Source: Rutpela maculata | Lineage: Eukaryota; Arthropoda; Insecta; Coleoptera; Cerambycidae | NCBI GenBank assembly: GCA_936432065.2 | Contig: OW386286.2 | Span: 119,549,902-119,613,901 of the forward strand | Length of the DNA stretch: 64,000 bases | Reading direction: 5' to 3' | Shown: piece after piece, positions 10,739-20,480 of the stretch | Layout: every line of letters begins with the position of its first letter | Position numbering within the stretch: the first letter of the stretch is position 1 | The notes under the pieces: model-generated | Seen by the model: only the letters and a program-made list of their open reading frames with translations | Told to the model about the DNA's origin: nothing | The model's database searches: none | Position numbers and translations under genes: made by a program

Positions 10739-13700
10739 TGTTGAAGGGTGTTCTGCCACGTGTGCTCGGATCATTTCCAACAAGGTAGCGTGGAACCTTT
10801 CTAAGGAACCATTAGATTGGGGGTGTCCGACACTAGACTGCGTTACTTTGATGTCATAGAGGAGACATAAATCTTTTAGGATGGCGTTATCGAATTCTCG
10901 GCCATAATCGCAATGAATTCGAAGGGGTGTTCCGAAGTGCTGGAAGTAAACGAGTAGAGTGTTTGCAATTGATTTTGCTGATTTATCTTTGATAGGATAC
11001 GCTTGAGTGAATTTTGTAAGTTCGTCGCGTATAGTAAGCGCGTAATTTTTCGTTGGGACTTCTAGGACGTCTATGTTTATACGTTCAAAAGGGGATTTAG
11101 GCGTCTCCGTAATTACGAGAGGGTTATCTAAATTTTTGCGACAGATTTTTGTTTCTTGGCAGATTTTGCAGGCTTTTATGAAATTTTCGACGTCCTTTGT
11201 CAATCCTTTCCAATTGTATTTCTCTCGAATACGACGAATAGTCTCATTTATTCCGCGGTGGAGATGAGCTTTGCCAGTATGATGCTGGTCGATAATAATT
11301 GGGATTTCGTCGTCACTGGGTGTTCTAGTAACGTTTTGACATATTTTAAGTTTCACGTCTTTTTCCGATAAAAGAAATGACAAAATTTCGAGAATAGGAA
11401 GTTCGACATTGTTTTCGATACAATACGTTTTGGAGTCGTCGAACTCTTCACGACCATTGTATAGCGAGATGAATAGATTTTGGATTACGGTTTCGGGGTC
11501 GTATGGTAGAGCCACGATAAAATAGTTTCTATGTCGCACCGACTTACTCGATAATTTATTTAATTCTAAATCTCGGAAGTCTGCGTTTTCTTCGAACAAG
11601 TCTTCAAGGATTTTATAATGAAAATCTTTGAGATTGTTTTGTTGGAAAAAGGTCACTATATTTTTGTTGGTTTTGTCCAGGAGTTGCCCGTTCGAAAATT
11701 CAATTTTAGAATAATCGATAAGTGACTTTGTTTTATACAATTTTACGAAAGTTTCGAATTCGTTCAGGACATCTTCTTGTTCGTTTGTTTCCGTCGTGTC
11801 GCTTGTCGTGTCCTGACTATCAGGATCGGGTTCTATTGGAGTTGAGGGACTTTGAACGGGGTACGTTACTAGTTTTGATTCTGCTTGAAAGTTAGAGGAA
11901 TCTTGGATGTGATTTATCTTTATGCGGGAAAGAGCGTCTGCATTTTTATTAATGCGGCCGGGTTTATATTCGATTTCGTATTCGTATTCTTCAAGCTTCA
12001 GTCGCCAACGTGCTAGGCGGCTACCGGGGTCTTTTATCGAAAAGAGCCACGTTAAAGGTCTATGGTCAGTTATTAGTTTGAACTTTCGACCAAATATGTA
12101 CGGACGGAAGTGTTTCACGGCCCATACTATAGCTAAAAGTTCACGCTCTATGGTTGAGTATTTGGTTTCGGCTTTACAGAGGGTCCTTGAGGCGAAAGCT
12201 ATTGGTAAGTCTTTGCCAATTGGGCCTTGTGAGAGCACGGCGCCGATGGCGAACGCGCTTGCATCAGTGGTGAGTAGAAACGTTTCGTCGAAGTTTGGGT
12301 AGATAAGTACTGGGGTCGAAGTGAGGGCTTGTTTCAATTCCTCGAAGGATTTGTGACATTCTGAGTCGAAAGCAAAAGGGACATCCTTTTGTAACAATTT
12401 GGTGAGGGGCTTGGATAGTTTCGCGAAATTACTTATAAATCTGCGATAATAACCTGCCAACCCGAGGAAGGATTTGATTTCCTTCTGGTTAGTGGGTTGC
12501 GGAAAGTTTTGGATGCACTGTACCTTATCGGGGTTTGGTTTTACTCCTTCTTTAGTTATGAGGTGACCCAGGTATGCGACTTCTTTACGAAGGAACTCGC
12601 ATTTATCAGGTTGGATTTTTAAGTTAGCATTTCGAAGGCGTTTGAACACTTCTGTGAGACGAGAAATGTGTTCGTGAACTGTCGGGGAATATATGATAAT
12701 ATCATCCATATATACCAGACATCTCTCGTTCTGAATGCCCATGAGGATGTTGTCCATAACCCTTTGGAAGGTGGAAGGGGCGTTTTTAAGGCCAAAGGGC
12801 ATACGAACGAATTCATAGTGCCCGTTGTCTACGCTAAATGCACTTTTCGGGATGTCTTTCGGGTCTATCTCGATCTGGTGGAACCCAGAGGCCAAGTCCA
12901 ATGTTGTGAAGTACTGGCACTTGCCTAATTGATCCAGGAGATCTGAGATGTTGGGTAGAGGGTATTTATCTCCTACAGTTAACTCATTGAGTTTTCTGTA
13001 GTCTACAACTACACGCCATTTTGGCTTACCCGAAGCATCAAGTTTCTTAGGGACAACCCACACTGGAGATGACCAGGGGGAGTTAGAGGGACGAATAATA
13101 TTTTGTTCTAACATTTTGGATACCTGCGTTTTGACTTCTTCTTTGTGTATCTGGGGGTATCGATACGATTTTGTAAATACCGGTTTCGCGTCATTGGTAT
13201 CTATCGCGTGTTTAATTTCATTGGTGAAGGTTAGTTGGTCACCTTCAAGATAAAAAATATCCGCATATTCTAGACAAAGTTGAGTTATTAGTTCATTTTC
13301 TTCCATGTTTAGGTGGTCTAGACGGAGTTGGTTTTTTATTTCATAATGTCTGTCTACGAAAGTTTGGGAGGTTTCTTCGTCTATATAATTCAGTGAGAAA
13401 TTTTGGATTGGTTCTAGTTTTAAATTTGAAAAATTAACGGTTTTGGTTACCGCGTTTACGTTTAATATAGAGGTAATAAATTCACCTTTATCGTCTATCT
13501 GAACTATCGCGTTAGGAAGTCTTACCTTGTCTACTTCGGTAGCTAGCAGTATAGCTTCCGTATTGGACAAGTGACATTTAAGTTTGGTAATTTGTTCTAT
13601 ACGTGGTTCAACTGAAATTATATTTGATATATTACGAGTGGTATCACGATTATCTGGGTTTGGGTAATTTTGTACGTTTGGCAGACCCTGGTCTGTGACT

Positions 13701-14053
13701 TTGTGGATCGGGATTGTTTTGAAATTTGTTACAAGTTTTTTGTTTTTTATATCCACTATACAATTGTAGTGTTCTAAGAAATCAGACCCTAGGAGTCCAT
13801 CGAATTCTATGTCAAGATCACATACATAAATTTTGAATGGTTCATTGTTGTCAAACGGGATAAAGACGGCTTCGTTAATATTTATTTTTTGGTCAGTTAT
13901 GCCTTGGATCGTAATGTTTTCCGGACATCTCCTACTATAATTTTCACAAATTTTGGGTTTGAATATGGATAGTCCTGCGCCCGTGTCGATTAATAATCTA
14001 TGCGTGTTAGTAATATCATAGATATAATACAAATTTTTGGATTTGACAGACAA
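10721..14053 (-). CDS. pol: Pol polyprotein of errantivirus (PR-RT-RNaseH-IN), truncated
   Basis: About 1110 residues. Protease active site LLIDTGAGLS lies near residue 25. RT shows SPWSSPVWVVPKK, FVRMPFGLKNAPSTFQRVM and the catalytic LVYMDDIIIY near residue 450. RNase H follows, with TTDASAFAIGAVLSQ and NADALSR. The integrase zinc region (H-x3-H... CKICQ) and core Asp (ERINIDVLE), Asp (HCDYG) and Glu (NGSLERFH) are all present. The frame is -1 to gag and is open upstream of 14053 into the gag end, so it is probably translated by frameshifting, not from its own ATG. The C-terminus is lost by a frameshift near 10735. Confidence 0.93.
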   Translation of the reverse strand: MSVKSKNLYYIYDITNTHRLLIDTGAGLSIFKPKICENYSRRCPENITIQGITDQKININEAVFIPFDNNEPFKIYVCDLDIEFDGLLGSDFLEHYNCIVDIKNKKLVTNFKTIPIHKVTDQGLPNVQNYPNPDNRDTTRNISNIISVEPRIEQITKLKCHLSNTEAILLATEVDKVRLPNAIVQIDDKGEFITSILNVNAVTKTVNFSNLKLEPIQNFSLNYIDEETSQTFVDRHYEIKNQLRLDHLNMEENELITQLCLEYADIFYLEGDQLTFTNEIKHAIDTNDAKPVFTKSYRYPQIHKEEVKTQVSKMLEQNIIRPSNSPWSSPVWVVPKKLDASGKPKWRVVVDYRKLNELTVGDKYPLPNISDLLDQLGKCQYFTTLDLASGFHQIEIDPKDIPKSAFSVDNGHYEFVRMPFGLKNAPSTFQRVMDNILMGIQNERCLVYMDDIIIYSPTVHEHISRLTEVFKRLRNANLKIQPDKCEFLRKEVAYLGHLITKEGVKPNPDKVQCIQNFPQPTNQKEIKSFLGLAGYYRRFISNFAKLSKPLTKLLQKDVPFAFDSECHKSFEELKQALTSTPVLIYPNFDETFLLTTDASAFAIGAVLSQGPIGKDLPIAFASRTLCKAETKYSTIERELLAIVWAVKHFRPYIFGRKFKLITDHRPLTWLFSIKDPGSRLARWRLKLEEYEYEIEYKPGRINKNADALSRIKINHIQDSSNFQAESKLVTYPVQSPSTPIEPDPDSQDTTSDTTETNEQEDVLNEFETFVKLYKTKSLIDYSKIEFSNGQLLDKTNKNIVTFFQQNNLKDFHYKILEDLFEENADFRDLELNKLSSKSVRHRNYFIVALPYDPETVIQNLFISLYNGREEFDDSKTYCIENNVELPILEILSFLLSEKDVKLKICQNVTRTPSDDEIPIIIDQHHTGKAHLHRGINETIRRIREKYNWKGLTKDVENFIKACKICQETKICRKNLDNPLVITETPKSPFERINIDVLEVPTKNYALTIRDELTKFTQAYPIKDKSAKSIANTLLVYFQHFGTPLRIHCDYGREFDNAILKDLCLLYDIKVTQSSVGHPQSNGSLERFHATLLEMIRAHVAEHPSTYYPTR

Positions 14054-14061
14054 TAAGGGGC

Positions 14062-15513
14062 TTATAGGAACTGTTGTTCCGGGAAGTTGAGATTTGGGTT
14101 GAAATTGTCCAAGTTCATTTTGCCAAATTGGGTTTGCAATACTGTCATCTCGGGGTCTCCTGTTTTGTGATAAGGCGGGTCCGACTGGGCATGTGGGCCT
14201 GATCGAAAATCCCGATTATATACAGGTGTTGTATCGAAAGTGGATTCGTCCGTGTAATAATTTTCGGAGGGACTATTAGCAGTATAATAGTCTTCGTTGC
14301 TGTTGTCGTATTCCGAAGTATTAGCTGTATAATAGTTCGGACTTGTGTAGGGGTTATTATCAGTATAATATCCCTCGTTAATATTTTCGTAAGGGTTATC
14401 GTGAACGTAATAACTTTGATTTTGTTGCTCTAGATTTTCGGGTTCAGTATTTTGATTGAGGTGAAGCGTTTTTCTATTTGAATTTGGTCTATAATAATTA
14501 GGGTTAGGTTGAATCGCAGGTGGTCTTGCATTATTGAAATTTGGGTTTGGTGCAATGACGGGTGGTCTTTGTTGCTGGAAGTTTTGTGAGCTTCCAGGAT
14601 TTTGGTTATAGTAGTTAGGTCTTTGTTGTTGGAAATTTTGCGAATTTCCAGGATTTTGATTATAGTAATTAGGCCTAGGATAGATTTGCGGAGTACCAAA
14701 ATTTGGTGGTCGAGAACTTTGTTGTCTCTGACGACATTCATTAGCGACGTGTCCCGTACGTTTGCAAAATGAACAATGTCTTGCAGGTAAGGGGAAGTTT
14801 TGGTTACGCGTGGGAGTGATTGCACTATTGTTGCGATTGGTTTTTTGCGTTTCAAAGTAATTTAATTGGAGTTCTTTTCGAACTCTCGTTATTGCTTTTA
14901 GCATATTCTCAGGGTCGCTTGCCCTAACAACATGTGCAAGTTTGGGTTCTAGTCCCGTGAGTAGGGTGTTCAAAACCATGCCCTCAGTTAATTGCGTTTG
15001 GGCTTGTTTTTGTGCCGCTGTTAACCGCTGTTTATGAACAGAAGCATGCATTTTTGCTTCGTGGGTTTGCAAGCGCGCAATAAACGTGAGTGGAGATTCA
15101 CCGGGAAGTTGTCGCATTCTTTGCAAGTCTTGTATTAAGGAGGTTAGGTCTCTACTATCACCGAAATGATTCTCTAAAAGAGTTTTAATTTCTTCCCAAT
15201 GAGTGGGATTTCTAGAGTTCACTAGTTCAGCTGCACGGCCTTTTAATTTGTTTTTTATGTGAACAGTTAAAAGTACCACCTGATTACCAATTGCCATGCC
15301 AAAAGCAGTTCTACATGAATTTAAAAATGTATTTAAATTTATTTGATTACCGTCATATTCAGGAATAATTGAAAATATTTCGCTTAATTTATATGGTTCA
15401 ATAGCGTCTGGTTGATGGTGAGGTTGAGGTTGAGGTTGAATTAGTGGTTGTGGCTCTTGTTGTTGTTGGTTTTGTTGCTGTTGATGAGCCATATTTCTGG
15501 TAGTTACTGGCAT
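14062..15513 (-). CDS. gag: Gag of errantivirus
   Basis: 483 residues from an ATG 357 bp inside the 5' LTR. The N-terminus is Gln/Pro-rich, followed by a capsid-like region (residues about 40-220, with HFGDSRDLTSLIQDLQRM). A single CCHC zinc knuckle, CSFCKRTGHVANEC, lies near residue 250. Behind it are two tandem copies of an RPNYYNQNPG-x-SQNFQQQ unit, then YYT-x-N low-complexity sequence. Gag packages the RNA and forms the particle. The gene is uninterrupted. The C-terminal 15 codons overlap the -1 pol frame. Confidence 0.92.
   Translation of the reverse strand: MPVTTRNMAHQQQQNQQQQEPQPLIQPQPQPHHQPDAIEPYKLSEIFSIIPEYDGNQINLNTFLNSCRTAFGMAIGNQVVLLTVHIKNKLKGRAAELVNSRNPTHWEEIKTLLENHFGDSRDLTSLIQDLQRMRQLPGESPLTFIARLQTHEAKMHASVHKQRLTAAQKQAQTQLTEGMVLNTLLTGLEPKLAHVVRASDPENMLKAITRVRKELQLNYFETQKTNRNNSAITPTRNQNFPLPARHCSFCKRTGHVANECRQRQQSSRPPNFGTPQIYPRPNYYNQNPGNSQNFQQQRPNYYNQNPGSSQNFQQQRPPVIAPNPNFNNARPPAIQPNPNYYRPNSNRKTLHLNQNTEPENLEQQNQSYYVHDNPYENINEGYYTDNNPYTSPNYYTANTSEYDNSNEDYYTANSPSENYYTDESTFDTTPVYNRDFRSGPHAQSDPPYHKTGDPEMTVLQTQFGKMNLDNFNPNLNFPEQQFL
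14065..14098 (-). promoter_or_regulatory. Candidate -1 frameshift site between gag and pol
   Basis: C-CCA-AAT at 14092-14098 on the minus strand fits the X-XXY-YYZ heptamer in the gag reading phase. About 11 nt downstream, GGAAC-AACA-GTTCC can form a 5-bp stem. Slipping back one base here enters the pol frame without a stop. The geometry fits known retroviral sites, although the spacer is slightly long and the stem small. Confidence 0.5.
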
Positions 15514-15870
15514 AAACTAATTTTAATTTTGGGATACTTAGACGTATTTTACTTATAACAAAGGACAACAGAACTGTTCTTTCCACGGCAATACGCACAA
15601 GAAATGGTGCGATTATTAATTCTAATTTAATTTGCACTTAAAACGAGATGATTCAATAAGTACTTACAAGTAATAAATCTTCATTTATAGAAGTAGGTCC
15701 TTTTTTGATTGAGGGATTGGAATCCGCCGCCCGTCGTCAAAGGTCTCCTTGTTCCGGCGATCCTTTCCTGAAGTTAGGCCCTTTTTGGGGTGTTCCTTGT
15801 TCTTCTGGGAGGTTTTCGTTGGTTAGGCTCTTCTTCCAGGCGTTATTACCAATCCTACCGACTGCGCCAC
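15514..15870 (-). promoter_or_regulatory. Errantivirus leader with tRNA-Ser-type PBS
   Basis: Between the 5' LTR and gag there are 357 bp. The PBS, TGGCGCAGTCGGTAGGAT on the minus strand (15852-15869), is one base from the LTR end and matches the tRNA-Ser primer known for 17.6/297/ZAM-type errantiviruses. No long frame is present in the leader. The env splice donor may lie here or in early gag but was not identified. Confidence 0.8.
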
Positions 15871-16250
15871 TTTTATATCACTTAGAACTTGATTTGCTTT
15901 TTAAAAACTTTTATTTTGGTTTTACACAATATTTTATATTATATTTGGTTTAGATATAAATGTTACAATAGTTAATATGCTTGGTATAAAGATTAAATGT
16001 ATACTGACTGCAGATGCGTCTCTGGGTGATATTTATAACATACTGCTATCAACGTAGGCACATGCATTTCTCGGAATTATGCTATGCCAGCGTTTTACAT
16101 GAGAAAGCTTTGTTTTAAAAGGAAGTTGTTATCGCTTTAGATAAGGTATATCAAATTATATCACGTACCGAGATAAGGATATAAAGTTACTTGTTGGATA
16201 AGATACTTATGCATTTGAATGAATTAATACAGTTTGTTTAGCATATAACA
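15871..16250 (-). repeat. Errantivirus 5' LTR
   Basis: 380 bp, identical by eye to the other LTR, and flanked outside by the TAAA duplication at 16251-16254. It should hold the promoter. A clear TATA box was not singled out. Confidence 0.9.
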
Positions 16251-17122
16251 TAAATAACTCAAAAACTATAAGTTTTTACAAAAAAGTTGTCATTACCAAA
16301 ATTGAGGCTAATAAAAGAACGAATAAATTCCTTCCTTAAAAAAACCTTTTAATATTAATTCAAAGTGAGCTATAGGTAATTGAATGTATATTTTTTTTCG
16401 GCGAGTACTCAAATCTAAGTATTCAAGCTTAAATAACGGGAAAACGATGCATTTTATAAAATATACTTACTGAACACTTTTCAAAGTACTCAAAAATACC
16501 TATCAAATGAGCTGTAGAAGAAGTTGATAGCATCAAAATTAAGCAAGTTATGATGAAAATAAGAGGACCCTTTCGAATTTTTTAGGAAAAAGTGAAAAAT
16601 AAAACCTACAAAAATTAAAATTTTTAGTAATCTCTATAAGACTTTCTTCTTTTAGCATAAGTAATGACTTTAAAAATTTTGACCGGTTTAGAATGCATAT
16701 TTTTGAAAAAAAATATGATTTAAAAAATCAGAATTTTTCAAATTTTCGCAAATTTCATTTTCTTTTGATAATAGCTCCAAAAATACTCGATATACGCAAA
16801 AAATAATAGAGAACGAATTTGAGTTTTTTTTTAACAAAGATTTTAGTTTTTTTTTATTTTTGTAGGATAAAAAATAACCGAGATAGAAACGTTTAAAGCC
16901 TAAATTTTACTGCGAGAACCATGTAACCGGGGCCCTTTAACCTTTTATCTTTTAAAAAATAAGGGTTTTAAAAGATTAAATTTAATACGATCTTATAGCC
17001 CTTGAAATTACCTTTCAAATGGTTTTTGGATGAACCTGATATCATAAAAATTAACGGAGTTATTGTAAAAAAACCAATAACATTTTTTTGGAAAAATTTT
17101 GGAAACAAAGACATTCTTCCAG

Positions 17123-17362
17123 TTGACTGGGGATGGTGCAAAATTGGAGAGTCTTTGTTTCCAATTAAAAATCCCAATCCACCTGCTCCAGAAGAACTGT
17201 TAAAAATGATTTTTTGCAACTGCGGCGCTTCTTGCGGGTGTCGAAGAGTAGGGTTATTTTGCAATGCAACCTGCGGATCATGCAGTGGGGGACAATTGCC
17301 AAAATAGCCCTCCAATTAATGAAGAAGGAGAAGTTGGTGAAGAGAGCTCTGATGAAGAGTGA
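17123..17362 (+). pseudogene. Terminal exon of a Cys-rich (CXC-like) orphan protein
   Basis: After a pyrimidine-AG acceptor-like TTCTTCCAG (17114-17122) the frame reads DWGWCKIGESLFPI, then PPAPEELLKMIFCNC, then GCRRVGLFCNATCGSC. This Cys-dense block has CXC-domain-like spacing. A run of five G at 17287-17291 has one base too many or too few: the direct frame stops at 17305. The shifted frame continues into NCQN and an acidic tail (GEESSDEE) that stops at 17360-17362. AATAAA signals follow at 17416 and 17428. Function is unknown; I recall similar abundant uncharacterised proteins in insects. Upstream sequence looks non-coding, so this is probably only the last exon. Confidence 0.6.
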
Positions 17363-18246
17363 AAAATTAATTTAATGTACTATTAATATTTGATTAATTT
17401 ATGAAACATTATTTAAATAAAAAATGAATAAACTTTTCATATATTTTAATATTTAATTTAATACATTTTCCTCTTAATTAATAAATTAAATTTTTATAAG
17501 TCACATAAGCACTGAAAAAATTGTTTCCAACGTTAAATTATGCTTTTTGTGTGGAAAGAATAATATTAATAAAGTTTGAAATATATTAATAAAGTTTATC
17601 ATAAGTAATAAAAAAGATTCTAAATAATTAAAGCTATTAAAGCTGATAAAAAAAATTTCCATTATTTTTATAACAAGTGGTAGTTTTTAAGGGTGGAAAA
17701 TTTCGCAATAAATAAATAATTACTTTAATACTCAGTAAATGAGATTTCAATTCAGTAATGTATCATTCAAATGATTAAAGTTTCTTGAAACCAATTTTTT
17801 CAATGATTCTGCATTAAGGGGGTGGTTTTTAAGGGTTGAAATTTCACAGTCAACCAAAAATTATATCATAAACATTAAACAAATCGTTTGTGTAATGTTA
17901 ATATGCGATTTCATATTTCAGAAATACAAAAAATGATTTTTTCATGATTTTCGATTTCAGGGGTTAAAAAATTAATTAAAATCATAAATCATACATATAA
18001 GTGTTGAAAAATATTTATTTTATCTAATTAAACGAGATTACTTACGCCAGAATGCTTAAATCTGCATTTTTCCCATTTTTAACAAATGGGATGGATTTCA
18101 CCCCTGAAATGCAAAAAGCGCAAGTCGAGCATATGTCACTTTTGAAGTTGACGGTAAAATATACTCAATCCCAAATTTTCATGCAAATCGATGGAGGTTC
18201 ACCGAAATCGGAGGTAATAGTTGATTTTTACCTTCATTCACTGTAC

Positions 18247-18306
18247 TAATTATCATATATGTGATAATAAACATTTATTTAACACGCAAGATTTTCATAT
18301 TCGAAA
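18247..18306 (+). repeat. 3' LTR of CsRn1-like element, second part
   Basis: ACACGCAAGATTTTCATATTCG matches the end of the 5' LTR (2188-2210). It sits immediately outside the TIR element, which shows the LTR was split by that insertion. The last few bases are uncertain. Confidence 0.65.
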
Positions 18307-18895
18307 TCGAGTTCGAAATCATCAGGGCCATGATAGTGGTATACAAAAAAAGGGGGGTCTCCTCCTAGATGTCACGGGTCATATTTATATATGAGCGGAA
18401 TTCACAAAATATTGTATATACAGTATAGACTTGGCATAAGTATAAGTTTCTCTCTTGGACAGTGTTTCAGACAGAAATTCTGGCTATATTCGAATGTGTA
18501 TGCGAGAATATTAAACAGCGGTATGTGAACCAGCAATATCCATTGCGAAGCGGCACTAAAAGCATTAGCCTCGAGTCAGGTGTCTTCCAGACTGATATGG
18601 GACTGCCACGAAGAGCTCAAAATTTTGCAACGGTTTACCAAAAATTTGCAAATACATGTTAATGTGTATTTCAAATGTTGGGAATACTATAGATCGAAGC
18701 TTTGGGAATTATTAAGCGAAATTTTGAATGGAATCGAATCTGAGCCCCCACCCCGTACGAGCTTCTTAATTACATGTGTTAAAAATCACCCCCTTAAGAA
18801 GCTTCTTGTACGAGTCTTTACTATTCTAATAATTCTATTTTTATTACAAGCATTTATTTAACTTGCTTTGCATGTATGTTAGTTTATTAGTATGT
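18307..18895. other. Unassigned sequence with one small hairpin
   Basis: No gene or known repeat is recognised. GTACGAGCTTCTTAA near 18757 pairs with TTAAGAAGCTTCTTGTAC near 18794, a short snap-back. Two short open frames (18462-18861) have no recognisable motif. Confidence 0.4.
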
Positions 18896-19195
18896 TTAGT
18901 TCAAATATGGCAAGTTAATTTTGAACCCCTTAGCAGCGTCAAACTGAGCTGAAATTTTGCACACACGTGTAGTTCTGGTGACAATACAATAATATGGTAC
19001 CAAAAAGTGTGTTTTCAGTTTTAACATTATAATTTGATTGAATAGTGTATTCATTCGGACGTTGTATTCTAAGAAATGGCGAAGGATTCGGTTTAAACTA
19101 TAATTTCTATATCGAATAGTGCATTCACTCAGACGTTGCATTCTAAGAAATGGCGGAGGATCCGGTACTTTTAATTTTAAGTAAGGACGACGCAA
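18896..19195. repeat. Dispersed non-coding repeat with internal 79-bp duplication
   Basis: ATTCTAAGAAATGGCG(A/G)AGGAT occurs twice (19068 and 19140) with the preceding GAATAGTG(T/C)ATTCA(T/C)TC block, a direct duplication of about 79 bp. The same ATGGCGGAGGATCCG word recurs at 48255. The predicted minus-strand frame is not convincing as protein. Confidence 0.5.
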
Positions 19196-19789
19196 TGAAT
19201 ATAAAATAATTAAGATGCAACTAAAAATTTAAAAATTAAATTAAATGAAAAAAAAACTTTTTAAGATTTTATTATTATCTAGGTGTACTAAAACTGTTAG
19301 CGATGTCTGAATTCTTCGCGGTTCAAGACACACGCAATTTTACTAATTGAATGTATTATGTATAGTTAGTATGTATGACTACTACCTAGTGTGATATAAA
19401 AATAAAAATTAGACAATTCTGATTGATGTAATCTCTCACCAATTTTCTATAATTCTAAAACGAAAAAAGTGAGTTATGTCGAATTAATTGTCTTAAAAGC
19501 TTGTCGCGTAAATAGAAACATAAATACTTACTTAGGCACTTACAATCTCAAAATGAATGCCTGTATGAACTTCTCGGGCGCGACAAGATTTTATATATTA
19601 ATTATACATATATATATATGGTATAGGACAGTGCTTCCAGCACTATTTATAAGGTTGGTAACATGTGAATTGAATAGAAACTTTCTATCCAAGATAACTT
19701 CAGGGCAATCTATTTTATCAAACCCGTTAAAGTTTTTGTTATTTATCTTAATTTCTCGTGATTTTAGTAGTCCATTTAGTTAAGTAGAC
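19196..19789. other. AT-rich sequence, nothing recognised
   Basis: An open plus frame (19469-19783) shows no motif, and no repeat match was seen within the window. Confidence 0.4.
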
Positions 19790-20480
19790 TGGGTGAGTTT
19801 TGAGGGTACTAATCGTCTTCCCATTTGTTAAAATATGTAATGGTTGCGTCTGTCTGTCTTTGCTCATAATATAAAGCTATTCCAAGGTCGTTAGCATAGC
19901 AGTAACGTCAGTTGTATAGGTTGAATAGGCTCGGGCCAAAGTGTAAGCCTTGGGGGATGCCCAAATAGATATGGATTAAACAATAGTGCTCCTAGTTAAC
20001 TACTTCTCTAAATTATCGAAATGAGATATAAAACTGTGTCGTTTTGATAGCACGAGACGAAAAACCGGCGACATGGAGCTAAAAAGTGGCCCAGGGTGTC
20101 AGAGCTTGTCGAGATCTGAGACGACAAATCTCGTTAGTAGACCTGGATTAAGGTTGGTGATGACAATTTCTGCAGCTCTGAAGAGCTGAGCAGTGTAATG
20201 GCTAGTGCGGAAACCGAACTGGAATTTACTGAGAGTGCGTTTTGCGTTCATGTATGCCTGAACACGAGTGAGAAGAATGATGTCAAGAACTTTGGTAAGG
20301 AATTGAAGAATGCTAATGGGCCTATAATGGGCGAGGTTGTTTCTGGTTTATTAGGTTTAGAGATGTTAACTATGTTTACGATCCGCCATATAAGTGGACA
20401 ACATGAGTTAAATAATTTGGTTAATAATAGGTAGGGTGGGAGAGTGTGTTTTTACAAAGGAAGGGGTGTTGTCCTGCCCA
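19790..20480 (-). pseudogene. LINE reverse transcriptase fragment (jockey-type)
   Basis: On the minus strand, 20190-20330 reads SLPKVLDIILLTRVQAYMNA-like sequence, then FQFGFRTSHYTAQLFRAAEI. This is the conserved RT1-RT2 region in which jockey-type LINEs carry FGFR-x2-HST. Further downstream (19930-19975) it reads GIPQGLHFGPSLFNLY and then a YANDLGIA version of the YADD-T-A catalytic motif with Asp changed to Asn. Frames change several times, so it is a dead fragment. The neighbouring 20481-20560 sequence has no clear extension. Confidence 0.75.

Larger units (their letters stand above)
8055..16250 (-). mobile_element. Nearly intact errantivirus (gypsy-type insect retrovirus)
   Basis: An 8,196-bp minus-strand provirus: LTR, tRNA-Ser-type PBS, gag, pol, env, polypurine tract, LTR. 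The two 380-bp LTRs (15871-16250 and 8055-8434) look identical by eye. The 4-bp duplication TAAA lies at 8051-8054 and 16251-16254. All three genes are long and conserved, and the only break I see is a 1-bp frameshift late in pol. Identical LTRs and open genes mean a very recent insertion into the older TIR element. Gag and Pol share one transcript by frameshifting. Env is normally made from a spliced RNA in this family. Confidence 0.93.
7729..18246. mobile_element. TIR element carrying a Cys-rich terminal exon (host of the errantivirus)
   Basis: The outer ends are long imperfect inverted repeats of about 140 bp: GTACAGTCACTGAAGG at 7729 against CCTTCATTCACTGTAC ending at 18246. Both arms share CTCCGATTTCG and CCTCCATCGATTTTCATG-type words. 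A TA dinucleotide flanks both ends (7727-7728 and 18247-18248). Without the 8.2-kb errantivirus the element is about 2.3 kb. It holds non-coding AT-rich sequence, a coding exon at 17123-17362 and poly(A) signals, but no recognisable transposase. It is a non-autonomous element of uncertain superfamily; TA flanks would allow a Tc1/mariner-type mechanism. Confidence 0.75.
2068..18306 (+). mobile_element. Decayed CsRn1-like Ty3/gypsy retrotransposon, interrupted by later insertions
   Basis: This is a plus-strand LTR retrotransposon whose parts are in order: short LTR, PBS, gag with an unusual CHCC box, protease, reverse transcriptase, RNase H, integrase, and a 3' LTR split in two (7615-7726 and 18247-18306). 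The combination of a tRNA-Trp-type PBS (TGGTGACCCCGACG) and a C-x2-H...C-x3-C Gag box is what is known of the CsRn1/Kabuki branch. All genes are broken by stops and frameshifts. It is the oldest layer of the nest: it hosts the Penelope-like inverted insertion (5023-5709), a TIR element (6057-6765) and a second TIR element (7729-18246), which in turn holds the errantivirus. Confidence 0.8.

Noticed and set aside
11073..12928. Several plus-strand frames of 64-126 residues
   Set aside because: They are antisense shadows of the errantivirus pol gene.
17002..17122. Coding sequence upstream of the Cys-rich exon
   Set aside because: The first 40 codons resemble a non-coding motif repeated at 16493-16560 (ATCAAATG...ATAGCATCAAAATTAA), and an acceptor-like site lies at 17122.
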